Part shown: in pieces, positions 54,901 to 64,000 of the stretch
Layout of the letters: each line of letters starts with the position of its first letter
Numbering within the stretch: the stretch's first letter is position 1
Assembly: GCF_037975245.1 (NCBI RefSeq)
Contig: NC_092572.1
Location: 21,130,489-21,194,488, forward strand
Length of the DNA stretch: 64,000 bases
Source: Apostichopus japonicus
Taxonomy: Eukaryota > Echinodermata > Holothuroidea > Aspidochirotida > Stichopodidae
Direction of reading: 5' to 3'
Translations under genes and position numbers: made by a program
The notes under the pieces: generated by a model
What the model was told of the DNA's origin: nothing
Databases searched by the model: none
What the model saw: only the letters and a program-made list of their open reading frames with translations

Positions 54901-56684
54901 TAATTTGTGACGACATTTCGGATCATTTCCCTGTTTTTACTATTGTTGACATTGACAATGTTAAAACTAGTATTCCGTCAATTACTTTAAGGAGGCACGT
55001 TAATCCAGCAACTATACGGTTATTTCGGTCTGCTATTGAAAACGAAACTTGGCAAGATGTCTTTTATGGCAATGATGTAAACGTTGCATTTGATCAGTTT
55101 AATAAAATATTTAGTAAGCATTTAAACAACTGTCTTCCGTATGTTCCTAGTACAAAGAAGGGTATTAGTGACAAGAATGACTGGATGACTCCTGCCATCC
55201 TTAATTCTTGCCGTACAAAGAATCGTCTATATAAAAAATATCTCCGTAGCCGTACTGCAAACAACTTGAGCGACTACAAACGTTTTCGTAATCGTCTTAC
55301 GTCTGTTATCAGGCTGGCCAAAAAGTCTTACTACACCAATATGTTTAATAATAACAACCAGGATGCGAAAAGTATGTGGCGGTCAATAAATACCCTTTTA
55401 CATGGTCGACAAGCTAATCGCACTCCTGAACAGATTAATTATCAGGGGGTCAGTTTTTCTAATCCATTGGATATTGGAAACATTTTTAATGATTATTTTA
55501 CTACTATTGGTCCAGCCACTCAACATAAGATTCCTAATGTTAATTCTCACTACAAAATGTACCTGCAAGCACCAGTCATTAACTCTTTATTCATTATTCC
55601 TGCAACAAGAGATGAGGTCCTTAAAGTACTTCTATCACTCAAGCCATCCGCTGCTGGTTTTGATGGTGTTTCTGCTATTATTGTAAAACATGTTGCCCAT
55701 TCGTTATGTATTCCACTCACATATCTTTGTAATCTCTCTTTTGAGCTTGGTGTTGTCCCCACATCTTTAAAAATAGCTCGAGTTGTTCCTGTCTTTAAGG
55801 CCGGTGAAAAGGAATCCGTGAATAATTATAGACCCATTTCAGTTCTCCCATGTTTCTCCAAGGTAATCGAAAAAATAATGTTCTCACGGTTATATAACTT
55901 TATTGCTAAGCATAATTTACTGTATAACTATCAATTTGGTTTCCTTCCTGGCCGCTCAACTACACATGCTATTTTACATTTTACTTGTAAAGTTATGGAA
56001 GCTTTCGAAAATAATCAGTATGCTTCTGGTATATTTCTGGATCTGTCGAAGGCGTTTGATACCCTTGACCATAACATTTTACTTGAAAAACTTAGTCATT
56101 ATGGAATCCGGGGAACTGTACTTCATTGGTTCAAAAGCTATCTTGCTGATCGTCACCAGTTTGTTGTTATTAGTAATATAAATTCTGTTTCTAAGCCAAT
56201 TAAGTGTGGTGTTCCTCAAGGGTCCATACTTGGTCCATTGTTGTTTATAATTTATGTTAATGACCTCTATAGAGCCAGCAACAAATTTCATATAATCTCT
56301 TATGCTGATGATACCAACCTGTTCTTTTCCAGTAATGACATTAATTTTCTATTGGATACTATACAGAATGAGTTTACATATATTCATGATTGGTTTTGTC
56401 CAAATAAATTGTCACTAAATGTTAAGAAAACTACCTCTATTGTGTTTAGTACACCTTCAAAGCACTTAAATCCTAACATTAATAGTATCAGACTTTGCGG
56501 TGTTGATGTTTTGCTGTCTAAGACTACTAAATTTCTTGGGGTTTATATAGATAATCATCTTTCTTGGAATAATCATATTCAGAATATTTGTATGAAAGTG
56601 TCTAAAGGCGCTGGAGTTCTTAATAGACTTCGCCAAGTCATTCCCAGAAGCACATTGGTCACTTCCCTATCTTACATATTGTAA
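54901..56684 (+). pseudogene. Jockey-like reverse transcriptase ORF, frame-broken at the 3' end
   Basis: The frame is open from the truncation (CDDISDHFPVFTIVDI) to 56,684. RT motifs in order: SAAGFDGVSAIIVKH, NNYRPISVLPCFSKVIEK, YQFGFLPGRSTTHAILHF, GIFLDLSKAFDTLDH (catalytic Asp), CGVPQGSILGPLLFIIYVND, ISYADDTNLFF (catalytic YADD) and KLSLNVKKT. A one-base frameshift near 56,672 separates the C-terminal part (PYLTYCNVIWG, RIQPLYLLQKRAIRYI), which continues to about 57,000 with further breaks. Catalytic residues are intact, but the ORF lacks its N-terminus. Confidence 0.85.
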
Positions 56685-57326
56685 TGTTATTTGGGGCAGT
56701 ACCCATGCCTCTAGAATTCAACCCCTTTACTTACTTCAAAAGAGAGCCATTCGTTATATTTGTAATGCGGATTACCTCCAGCATACAGCACCCCTGTTTA
56801 CTACTCTTAACGCTCTTAATATCTACGATATAAATCGTTACTATGTTGGTATTTTTATTTTCAATTGGTTACATGATAATGCTCCGTCGACTTTTCGCAA
56901 CTATTTTCAGTTACGTAACGATCCTTATCCCAACCGTGCGCCAAATCAATTGACTGTTCCTTACTTTAGACTGTCGGCGTAAAACTTTGGAATTCCCTCC
57001 CTACTACTATTACTGGTTGTAAAACTCTGAACACCTTCAAAAAACGTCTTAAAGAGTATCTTATATCAAACTATCATTGATTTTGTATTTTCCTTTCTTT
57101 GCCATCTTTGTTCTGTTTTCTCTGTATACTTAAGCTTTCTTTCTATGTTTTATTTGTAAAGGGGTGTCAACGTAAATAAGCTCTGCAGAGCTTCTTGTTG
57201 GCACTCCTCAATCTCTTGTTCTCTTGTACATTTACCCACGTCTATTGTCATAATTGCATACTTTAATGCGAGAGATTGAAATAAAGTCTTATGAATTGAA
57301 TTGAAATTGAATTGAATTGAATTGAA
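54901..57326 (+). mobile_element. Jockey/CR1-superfamily LINE, 5'-truncated, (ATTGAA)n tail
   Basis: Begins within the endonuclease C-terminus (DDISDHFPVF, the terminal Asp-His pair), continues through RT, and ends in a 3' UTR with GAAATAAAGTCTTATGAATT followed by tandem ATTGAA units to about 57,326. It inserted into the left part of element 2. No clear target duplication. Related in structure to Nimb/CR1/Jockey-type LINEs; the exact clade is not assigned. Confidence 0.82.
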
Positions 57327-58313
57327 CTGTTGGGGGTTTCTTAGATCGTGTTGGAATTCTAAAAAATCTTAGACATCACATCCTTTGAAATAAAGAAAGA
57401 TACTGTATTTTGTAATACTTGGAACACCTTTATTCAATGACCTTGAAGAAGACATATAACTATATGTCTTGAAGAAAAGAAACTTGTTGACTGAACAGTA
57501 TAATTTGATATAAGAAGTCTTAAATTCAGGTATTCTTGAAACAAGGGTATGAACTGAAATAAATTAATTAATGAAGCCAAATGTTTCATTTATGTAGGGT
57601 TCACGTACATTCCTTGGAAACTCATTTTGATCTGAAAATAACCTTCCCTAAAGTGACATTAACATTTGTGGCCTCAATTTTCTTAAGAATCCCACAGGAT
57701 AAATTTTATGGAAAAAAATGCCAATGGCTTTGTGATTCCTTGCCATGAGAACTAAAATCCCCCTTGTACATCATACACCAACTTTTCATTAATATTTTAA
57801 CCTTTTAACTTAAGTTAAACCCCAAAAGTTTCAGTATTGTGGATCAAAAGCACATATACACCCTCCATTTCTGGAGTACCCATGTATGAAAGTGTACTGG
57901 TTAAAATTAATATTTAACCAATGCAAGGGTGGATCAAAATGGGCTGCAATCAAGGGGTGTAAAGCTCCATACTATAGTTAAAAAGGAAGCAAAACAGGTT
58001 GTCAGCAATGTTCTTGTACATAAATGCTTACTGCCTTCAGCCCAGTACTGCCCTTGCTGTCTTTTCTTGTTTAGGAAATGGAAATTTGCTGTGGTCAGAC
58101 TCACTCCCTCTCTAGATCTATGTTAGGACCTATGTTTTCTGACCATAGCTAATCACTTATTACCTTTGTAGTCTTTTAAACTCATCATTAATTAATAATT
58201 ATGTGGGACCATGTACAAAGTTGAAGTTACAAATTTAGAGCAATTTCTTTTGTTCGTGTTCCACAATCTAATGATATTGGCAAAGCATTTTCCACAAAAT
58301 GATTACTACATAA
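57327..58313. other. Interior of element 2, no gene recognised
   Basis: AT-rich. Contains one small perfect hairpin (AAGACATATA/TATGTCTT, about 57,450-57,475). The plus frames at 57,929-58,501 have no motif. Confidence 0.45.
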
Positions 58314-59574
58314 AGGCCCAGTCACATCTCACCGGATTGCACGAACGGACAAGAGTACGCGCGAAAAACAGTCATCCGGCTATTTCCGTTGGCAAAAGTT
58401 GTCGCGCATGCATCTGGGGGTTGCAGCGTACCGGACGTTCAACGGTGAAAACGGATTACAAACGTACAAGGGACGGAAAGCAACGGACGAACAACGGATG
58501 AACAACGGAATAACTACGAACGAACTAACGAACACCAACGGATAGTAACGAATTTACAACGGACAATTAACGGATAAAGAACATACAAAACGTAGGAGTA
58601 CCGGAAAAGTAACGGACATACCGGACTAGCAACGGAGAAGAAACGGTCTAAAACCTGGGCCTCCGGAGTGCCTCAAAATCAGGGGGCATCCCCATGAAGT
58701 TGATGAAAGATTTTGGTCTTCCATTCGCAGCTCCTGCATTAGTTGGTCCATGGAGCTATAAACGAGCTCCATGGTTGGTCATAAAGACTAAACTGCCGTC
58801 TTCTCTGTGGACCAAGCCAGGCCCTAGACCAGCATTTACGCCGAGCACGTCTCTTCCTTCTCTTCTTAACTTGTTCATTGGTTTTGATGTTGGCTTCAAT
58901 GATAAGCATCTGTGCTTTTAAAGCTGACAGTGTGTTCTGAAGCTTGAATCTTTCTGAAGGGTCCATGATGTAGGTGTTGACGGTAGAGGTTATAGGAGCA
59001 GAATGAGGCGTGGGACGCTTGGAGTGGACAAGGTGGAGGTACGCTGCATCTCCGTTCTGTGTCCGTCTGTTATACTTTCCTGGCCTGAGTTCTTCCGTTT
59101 CTTTCGTGTAACGTCCGTTACCTATCCGTTCATTGTCAGTTCTATTCCTTTGCACTTCCGTTATTTCTACGTTAGCGTCCGTCGAATATACGGTATAGGT
59201 ACTGTACTTCTACGTTTCATCCGTTCTTTGTCCGTTAATGATCCGGTGAGCAATAGCAATAACCAGAGACGAACGGAGAAATACAGTATGCCAAACGCAT
59301 ACAGAACGAGCAAAACGCATGAGAAACTGATAAAACGGAAGCTTAACGGATTAGTAACGAATAAATAACGGAGACATTTTTCGGTGGATGTCCGTTCCAA
59401 GTTTTATGCATGTTCAAAATCGACACCGGACAAACCGGACCCTCCCGGTAAAGAAACGTAGACGGACGGAGGAGAACCGCATACTAAACGGATACTAACG
59501 TACATCAACGGAGTGCCATTTTTTGTCTTCGTTCCCTCTCCGTTATTGCAATCCGGTGAGATGTGACTGGGCTT
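58314..59574 (-). mobile_element. PIF/Harbinger-type element, deletion derivative
   Basis: Ends AGGCCCAGTCACATCTCACC and its complement (AAGCCCAGTCACATCTCACC) are near-identical inverted repeats of about 30 bp, flanked by TAA (58,311-58,313 and 59,575-59,577), the 3-bp target expected for Harbinger-type elements. The interior is full of ACGGA/TCCGT words on both sides. Only the N-terminal part of a Harbinger-type protein survives. Confidence 0.78.
58690..58966 (-). pseudogene. N-terminal fragment of a Harbinger-type transposase
   Basis: ATG at 58,966 reads MDPSERFKLQNTLSALKAQM, then a basic stretch (KKRRKRRARRK) and CWSRAWLGPQRRRQFSLYDQ. Harbinger transposases begin with 'RRxWxRxWLxRRxxxGxYxxLxxEL'. 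A palindromic CCATGGAGC patch and a frame change separate it from a further family block (SFINFMGMPP) at about 58,695. The catalytic DDE domain is absent, so the product could not transpose by itself. Confidence 0.6.
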
Positions 59575-59577
59575 TAA

Positions 59578-60869
59578 CTAGCCAAATTGTTGAATAGGAA
59601 AAAGTGTCTTTTTTAGATGAACATGAATGGAACACTTTTAAACTTTTGTTCAAATGAATAATGGTATTAAAGGAGATATGAGGGCTGGCAAAAAATGTCT
59701 TTGAAAATGTTCTTCATGATACTAACAAAGATCCACAAATTTTGATATATTGCTATGCTAATTCCTGTGTTTCTGTGCTGTGAAGCAAGCTATACAATGT
59801 TCATATGATTTAAAAACTGATAACATTCTTTAGGGCCATTCCACGTGACGTAAGTCACAAATCAGAGCGAAATTTTACACTTGTTTTCAATATCATGTTC
59901 AGTACAAGTCTGTCGTTAAGCTAGAAGCCTCTAGTTACTGAACTTTGAAAACACAAAATAAATTCTGTCACCACTGTGAAACATTAATGCTTTCCCATTG
60001 CGAATTATATCGCCCTCAACATTTGTCACGTAAGTCACGCAGAGAAATGAAGAATTTAAACTTTTTGGAGGAAATCAATAAATCCTGTGAAGCATTGAGA
60101 GAAATCTGCTAAGGTGCCTATTATATCTGAAAAGGACACATTGAGGAATAACTTCAAGGTAAAAATTTAATTGATATGCATTTTATACTGATATTCTAAT
60201 GCAAATTAGTCACGTAAGGCACACTGTTCAGTTTCCTTTCAGTTTCCAAATATACAAGATAACACAGGCTAAGGAAATGTTTGCAAGTTCATTACATTGA
60301 GATGGGGAAGGGGGAAGGGTCTATTCTACATATGTAACAATGTAAAAATAGTGGATAGAAAGAGCACATATGTCAGTTCATTGTACACTAGCTCATCACA
60401 CAGTAGTTGCTGGAAGAATTTTAATTGGTGGTGCAAATCAAGAGTAAGTTTCCAAAAACATTTGCAGTCACATTGCGCAGGAAGCTCTGCCTTTCATGGG
60501 TGCCCTTAATAATGTTGTCATTTTGAATACAATAACAGAGTAAGTTCAGTTGTACATAAAAAGTCCTATGGACTAGTTCTGCGAAATATCTTTACTTAAG
60601 TGCTACAGTAGCTAAATAGTTCCTTAATTAGCCGTAAAATCACTGCATTACTGCCCATTTCAGCACGTTCATTACACAAATGTAACCTACATATTCTTGT
60701 ATCATCCACTTTTTTTACCCAATTCCATGATAAATGCATGCTTCAAAAATGAATTTCTAGACACCTTGTAATTTGTGTCGAAGTTTGAAACAGCGGTATT
60801 GGGGCTTTGGATATGTATCCCAATATGATACCTCGAGGAAAAAAGGCTCCGAGCGAGGTGATAAACTGT
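59578..60869. other. Interior of element 2 downstream of the SAMD3-like gene
   Basis: No gene recognised. Probably 3' flank of the SAMD3-like gene inside element 2. Contains recurring GTCACGTAAG words (59,848, 60,027, 60,210) of unknown meaning. Confidence 0.4.
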
Positions 60870-61052
60870 TTAAGGACTGGCAGCATTCTTCATGAAAGCT
60901 CTGAAAGACCGGATGGAGGAGGAAAGATTCTTCATTCCTGATTGCTTATATATGCAACTTTCAATGAAATCCCAAACATTTCGGCAGTGGTGCTGGTACT
61001 GCAAGTTGAATATGTGTGCTTTATAGCAGATGTCGACAACTTCAGAGAGTGT

Positions 61053-61304
61053 GCTTTTTACGTGACCCGTCATACGGGATACAAAACGTCACGGCCAAAC
61101 GGCACTACCAAACCATCCCATTCTTACAAACGAACCTCAGGTCAAGCGAGCCAAAAAAAAGTACATACGCTCACCGACCTGCAGAGACAAAACGCCCAAC
61201 CCCCCACTGAAATATTAAAAAACTACAAAAGGACGACCAGCACGCAGCGAAACAAAACACCCTTCCCCAGCACACCACCGTCCAAAAAAGGCAGCCCTAG
61301 ATAC
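61053..61304 (-). mobile_element. Tx1-like LINE tail inserted in a coding exon, 14-bp TSD
   Basis: Minus-strand 252-bp tail, flanked by identical ACTTCAGAGAGTGT (61,039-61,052 and 61,305-61,318). Ends at its 3' side in CACGTAAAAAGC. The hairpin stem is CCCGT/ACGGG, a compensatory pair relative to CCCGC/GCGGG. It lies inside the terminal SAMD3-like exon of element 2. Confidence 0.92.
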
Positions 61305-61849
61305 ACTTCAGAGAGTGTCTGCACCCTCACTGCGTGCCTCTCCAAGATAACAAACACTTGTGATGGTGTCAGCTTGAAGTCTGAGTAAAACCCAAGGATG
61401 AAAGGCTGAGATCGTCATTCACTGCTTATTCCCTGTAAGTATGGAGGCAAATGGGTGTGCTCCTGTGAAACCAATAGAAGCAATGAAAAGTAGCTTTTAG
61501 TATTCCATGGTAAAATTTATTTATTTCTGGTGTGTGCTATATTACAGCCAAAACCATTTACTTTATGCATATCACAAATATGTTATTGAGCTTGTAGTAT
61601 AAATTAAAAATGGAAACGCTCCCTTTTGATATGTCTAACCAGTAGGATGATACCAGCACACCACTGATTCATATGTAGAATTAGTTTGGAGAGACTTAAC
61701 TGACTTAAGATCATCCAAGTGAACAAGAAGATTGTCGTAGGGCATTAGTTGGCACCTCCTTCCCATTCGAAATATAAATGTAGATCACAATGGGTACATG
61801 CTAGTTTTGAACTCAGGGATTTTGCACAATCCAATGTCCAACAATAGCA

Positions 61850-61925
61850 ATACTACAAATAATACTACTGATACTACTAATACTACTACCACCAACGACA
61901 ACGACAAGAAGAACAAGAACAAGGG
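61850..61925. repeat. (TAC)n/(AAC)n trinucleotide microsatellite
   Basis: Runs of AATACTACT, ACTACCACCAACGAC and AAGAACAAGAAC. Confidence 0.8.
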
Positions 61926-61974
61926 TTTTACAGATCAGTGGAGCCAGTCACAATTCTCCAACAATCCTGGAGAG

Positions 61975-62170
61975 TAAGTTGCTGCAGTCTTTGTAATCCA
62001 CACAGGGTTTTGCTCAGGTTCCTCACAAGTTCACACTTTCACCTGAGTGGAGTGAGGCCATCAAGATAGAGTGCCTTGCCTAAGGACACAATGTAGCCGG
62101 GATTTGAACCACTGATTCTTGGATTACGAGATTCAAACCCTAGCTGATTACAAGCAAAGTCAGCAGCTGA
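61975..62170 (-). mobile_element. tRNA-derived SINE
   Basis: On the minus strand: an A-box-like ATCAGCTAGGGT, an anticodon-loop-like CTCGTAATCCAAG, a good B-box GGTTCAAATCC, and a body reading GTGTCCTTAGGCAAGGCACT and CTCACTCCACTCAGGTG. This body is the conserved 'GTGTCCTTGGGCAAGGCACTTTA...CCTCACTCCACCCAGGTG' module seen in SINEs of many deuterostomes and molluscs. No tail or duplication was determined. Confidence 0.6.
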
Positions 62171-63099
62171 TATGAATAATGCATTTAGACATACCCTTTT
62201 TAATTCAATAAATGATGAAGCATGATCTATTTCCGCTGATCGTCCTCCAGTTTCGGCCTAGCTCCTGGTCCCAAAAATAAGTGGTAACATGCGCAATGAC
62301 AGGTTGTCCTTCTCCTCTGCAAGTGAAAACCAAAATGCCAAATTTAGTAAAGCATAAAAACCTCAAAATCAATGGTTGTTGTAATGTAATAGTCTATCGG
62401 GAAGTAAACACCAAATTCAATAGTCATCAGGTTAGAAACAATAGGGTAGGTAAGTAGCTGGGGGACCCCTCCCATTCAAAGAAAGAACGGTGATCCTGTA
62501 TTCAATATGGGAAATATACAGAACATACTTAACATCATCAACCTGGTTGTTGCTGAGGTAATATGGTTAAAGGTCATTGTTTGACCTCTGCTGACTTAAT
62601 TTATTGTCCTTTGACCTTATCTACAATAAACACTAAGAAATTACCGTAATATGCTGAAGCTACTGTAGCTTGCCACTGTAGCATAATAAAAACGATACAC
62701 ATTGTAAACTTAACCCAAGATTTCAACCACGGATCCCCATAGGCTTATTATAAGGATAGAAAAGGTTATTGGAAGTTCGAACTCCACACTTAACCTTAAC
62801 TAGCCTAGGAGTAGGACTCGCTTAAGTAATCTAGGCTAGGCATATAGTACGTACGTCGATATACAGGTATCCTTTTGTCACTGTGATAGGCTACACTACT
62901 GTATAGGCTCTATACGCTAACGTTAGTATTACTAGTACTAGGCCTAGCATAGGAGTACAAAATGTTGATGACAATTGTGTGAAAGAATCGTCCCAGTTTA
63001 TTCCGATTACTTCAATCCCCTGAAATGATTACCTTTCATAAACTGAATTATGTCGGGAACAAACAACCCCCAGCTCTTGAGTAGATCTTCCATTTCGAC

Positions 63100-63444
63100 T
63101 TTTGAGGCTGTCAACTCGACGGAATATGTAACCCTTCGTCGTGCACGCGCGCTCAAGCACACTTTGCATTCAAAGTTGCCCAACGTTGGTAAACATCGCC
63201 AAGGTAAAGCCGAATGCTTGCCCAGCGTATGGTATAAAGAACCGAAATTTCGCCCAACATACGATTACGATGACAGAAAAGACCAACATGTGGACAAATA
63301 TGAGCACGGAGTTTACCAACTCGATGGGTAAACAAACTAATCTGCGATTCGATCATTTTTATATATAAATTGGGCACTATTTGACCAACACAGTTGAAAG
63401 GGTACTTGCCCAACAATTTTTTTACCCAGTGTTTTAACAGTGTA
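63100..63444. repeat. Right TIR and TTGGGC subterminal array of element 2
   Basis: GCCCAACG, CGCCCAAC, GCCCAGCG, TTGCCCAAC and TTGGGCAC words up to TTTTAACAGTGTA at 63,444. It overlaps the promoter side of the SAMD3-like gene (ATG at 63,093). Overlapping open frames here translate the array. Confidence 0.7.
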
Positions 63445-63454
63445 CGGAACTGCA

Positions 63455-63660
63455 AGAAAAATGGCTTTGCCCAACGGTGTATTACATCTGTTCAATAGCT
63501 CCTCTAATTCCTTAAACTTCACACACTTCTCGCAAAGAAACACAATATCTTTACTAGACGCCGAATTAAAATCACATTCCAAGCCAGAAACTTCAAACTC
63601 CGCGATCCACATATTACACTCGTCGATAACGCACGAAGAGCAGCTTAGGCTCAACAGAGA
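63455..63660 (-). other. Coding-looking Cys-rich segment, unassigned
   Basis: Minus frame reads LSCSSCVIDECNMWIAEFEV, SGLECDFNSAS and IVFLCEKCVKFKELEELLNR before running into the TIR of element 2. The C..C...W...C..C layout resembles PHD-type fingers found in ORF1 of some LINEs. No start, splice site or further domain could be tied to it. Low confidence. Confidence 0.25.
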
Positions 63661-63956
63661 CTATACACTGAACGATAGGATACACTGACGCTACAGACCT
63701 AAAACCACGGAAAGCACTCAAACAAAACAAAAAACAGCACCGATTGAACACAAAAACATGCAGAATGACAGGAACAGACAATATATATCTCCATTTAAAC
63801 AACAGAAAGAATCAAAAGGTGTTGTGATGAAAAAATTATCCCAGATATGGCAGATGCAGAGAAACGGGTACTTGGTGGTGTGGTGTATAATACTGTATAT
63901 ACATATATTATTGTGTGTTGATAGTCGTTTCAGGAGGATGGCTGCGATAGGCTCAG

Positions 63957-64000
63957 TGCTTTACACGTGACCCGCCCTTCGGGATCAAAAACGTCACGGC
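63957..64000 (-). mobile_element. Tx1-like LINE 3' tail, continuing beyond the window
   Basis: The complement reads GCCGTGACGTTTTTGATCCC, then GAAGGGCGGGTCACGTGTAA and AGC: a diverged version of the LINE hairpin with a CCCG/CGGG stem and a GTGTAAAGC end. The rest of the copy lies outside the window. Confidence 0.7.

Larger units (their letters stand above)
60870..63093 (-). pseudogene. SAMD3-like gene of element 2 (copy C), exon interrupted by a LINE tail
   Basis: Exon 1 at 63,093-63,033 reads MEDLLKSWGLFVPD, IIQFMKG with a G|GTAATC donor (the same phase as copy B exon 1). A possible exon 2 starts at 62,316 (EEKDNLSLRMLPLIFGTRS) and meets TAG. The terminal exon (acceptor at 61,433) reads PFILGFYSDFKLTPSQVFVI, LERHAVRVQTLSE, is then split by the insertion at 61,053-61,304, and resumes VVDICYKAHIFNLQYQHHCR, NVWDFIESCIYKQ to TAA at 60,870. 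A TGA also lies early in this exon (about 61,417). Core exons were not recognised. Confidence 0.62.
54557..63444 (-). mobile_element. TIR-bounded element 2 carrying a SAMD3-like gene, with nested insertions
   Basis: Left end TACACTGTTAAAAATAATGG and right end (complement) TACACTGTTAAAACACTGGG share 13 exact terminal bases. The first ~250 bp on the left and ~400 bp on the right carry TTGGGC / GCCCAAC words in both directions. Nested inside are a Jockey-like LINE (54,901-57,326), a Harbinger remnant (58,314-59,574) and a Tx1 LINE tail (61,053-61,304); without them the unit is about 5 kb, like element 1. The gene starts 350 bp inside the right end. No exact target duplication was seen. GCCCAAC words continue slightly beyond 63,444. 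Confidence 0.62.

Noticed and set aside
54722-54916. Minus open frame reading PEVDDSDGLFVKITSR near the left end of element 2
   Set aside because: It is cut by the LINE on one side and runs into the subterminal array on the other; coding status cannot be supported.
1-64000. tRNA genes, rRNA genes, CRISPR arrays, operons
   Set aside because: No cloverleaf-complete tRNA, no rRNA core sequence, no regularly spaced short repeats; the only tRNA-like patches are SINE heads. Operon features do not apply to this genome type.

Overview
This window looks like repeat-rich, AT-rich nuclear DNA from an animal, most likely a marine invertebrate deuterostome; an echinoderm (perhaps a sea cucumber) is my best guess. 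Reasons: split genes with GT..AG introns, many transposon-derived multi-copy gene families, Tx1-type LINEs, hAT-, Harbinger- and Kolobok-type DNA elements, and stretches rich in AGGCCTAGGC-like words. The species call is inference. I saw no bacterial features, rRNA genes or CRISPR arrays.

Layout. 0.5-6.4 kb (-): four-exon Kolobok-type transposase-like gene broken by frameshifts. 8.6-15.5 kb (-): a SAMD3-like gene with three hAT-type MITEs in and around it, all with exact 8-bp target duplications. 15.6-17.1 kb: a LINE tail and two halves of one uncharacterised multi-copy gene family on opposite strands. 17.9-21 kb (-): KDZ-like and pogo-like transposase remnants, the latter interrupted by a LINE insertion. 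22.9-25 kb: a possible beta-propeller exon, a gag-like fragment with a zinc finger, and an SGNH-type LINE ORF1. 25.6-27.8 and 34.1-38.1 kb (+): two copies of a Tx1-like LINE. 28.3-29.2 kb (-): a broken Cys-rich family gene. 29.25-30.5 kb: a TTAA-flanked non-autonomous element. 31.5-33.2 kb (+): the only gene that reads cleanly, a three-exon P2X7-type intracellular-domain protein. 38.3-53.4 kb (-): a THAP-domain Kolobok-type transposase-like gene whose 7-kb intron holds a candidate solo LTR and a complete TIR-bounded element. 54.56-63.44 kb: a second TIR-bounded element loaded with later insertions (Jockey-like LINE, Harbinger remnant, Tx1 LINE tail).

The most interesting observation is the pair of TIR-bounded units at 44.20-49.42 and 54.56-63.44 kb. 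They share an outer end (TACAC[A/T]GTTAAAAA-like), have family-specific subterminal repeat arrays (TGTGTAA words in one, TTGGGC words in the other), are both about 5 kb once nested insertions are subtracted, and each starts a SAMD3-like gene 300-350 bp inside its right end, with the same intron phase. This suggests that the SAMD3-like family is part of a DNA transposon and not ordinary host genes.

A second theme is the Tx1-like LINE. Six copies end in the same 3' hairpin followed by CACGTAAAAAGC, with compensatory base changes in the stem. A related ORF1-only element (50.43-52.03 kb and an internally deleted copy at 19.84-20.48 kb) ends in nearly the same bases and lacks ORF2, like a half-LINE that may borrow the full element's reverse transcriptase. 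All exon models were read by eye from splice signals and family patterns; no search was run.
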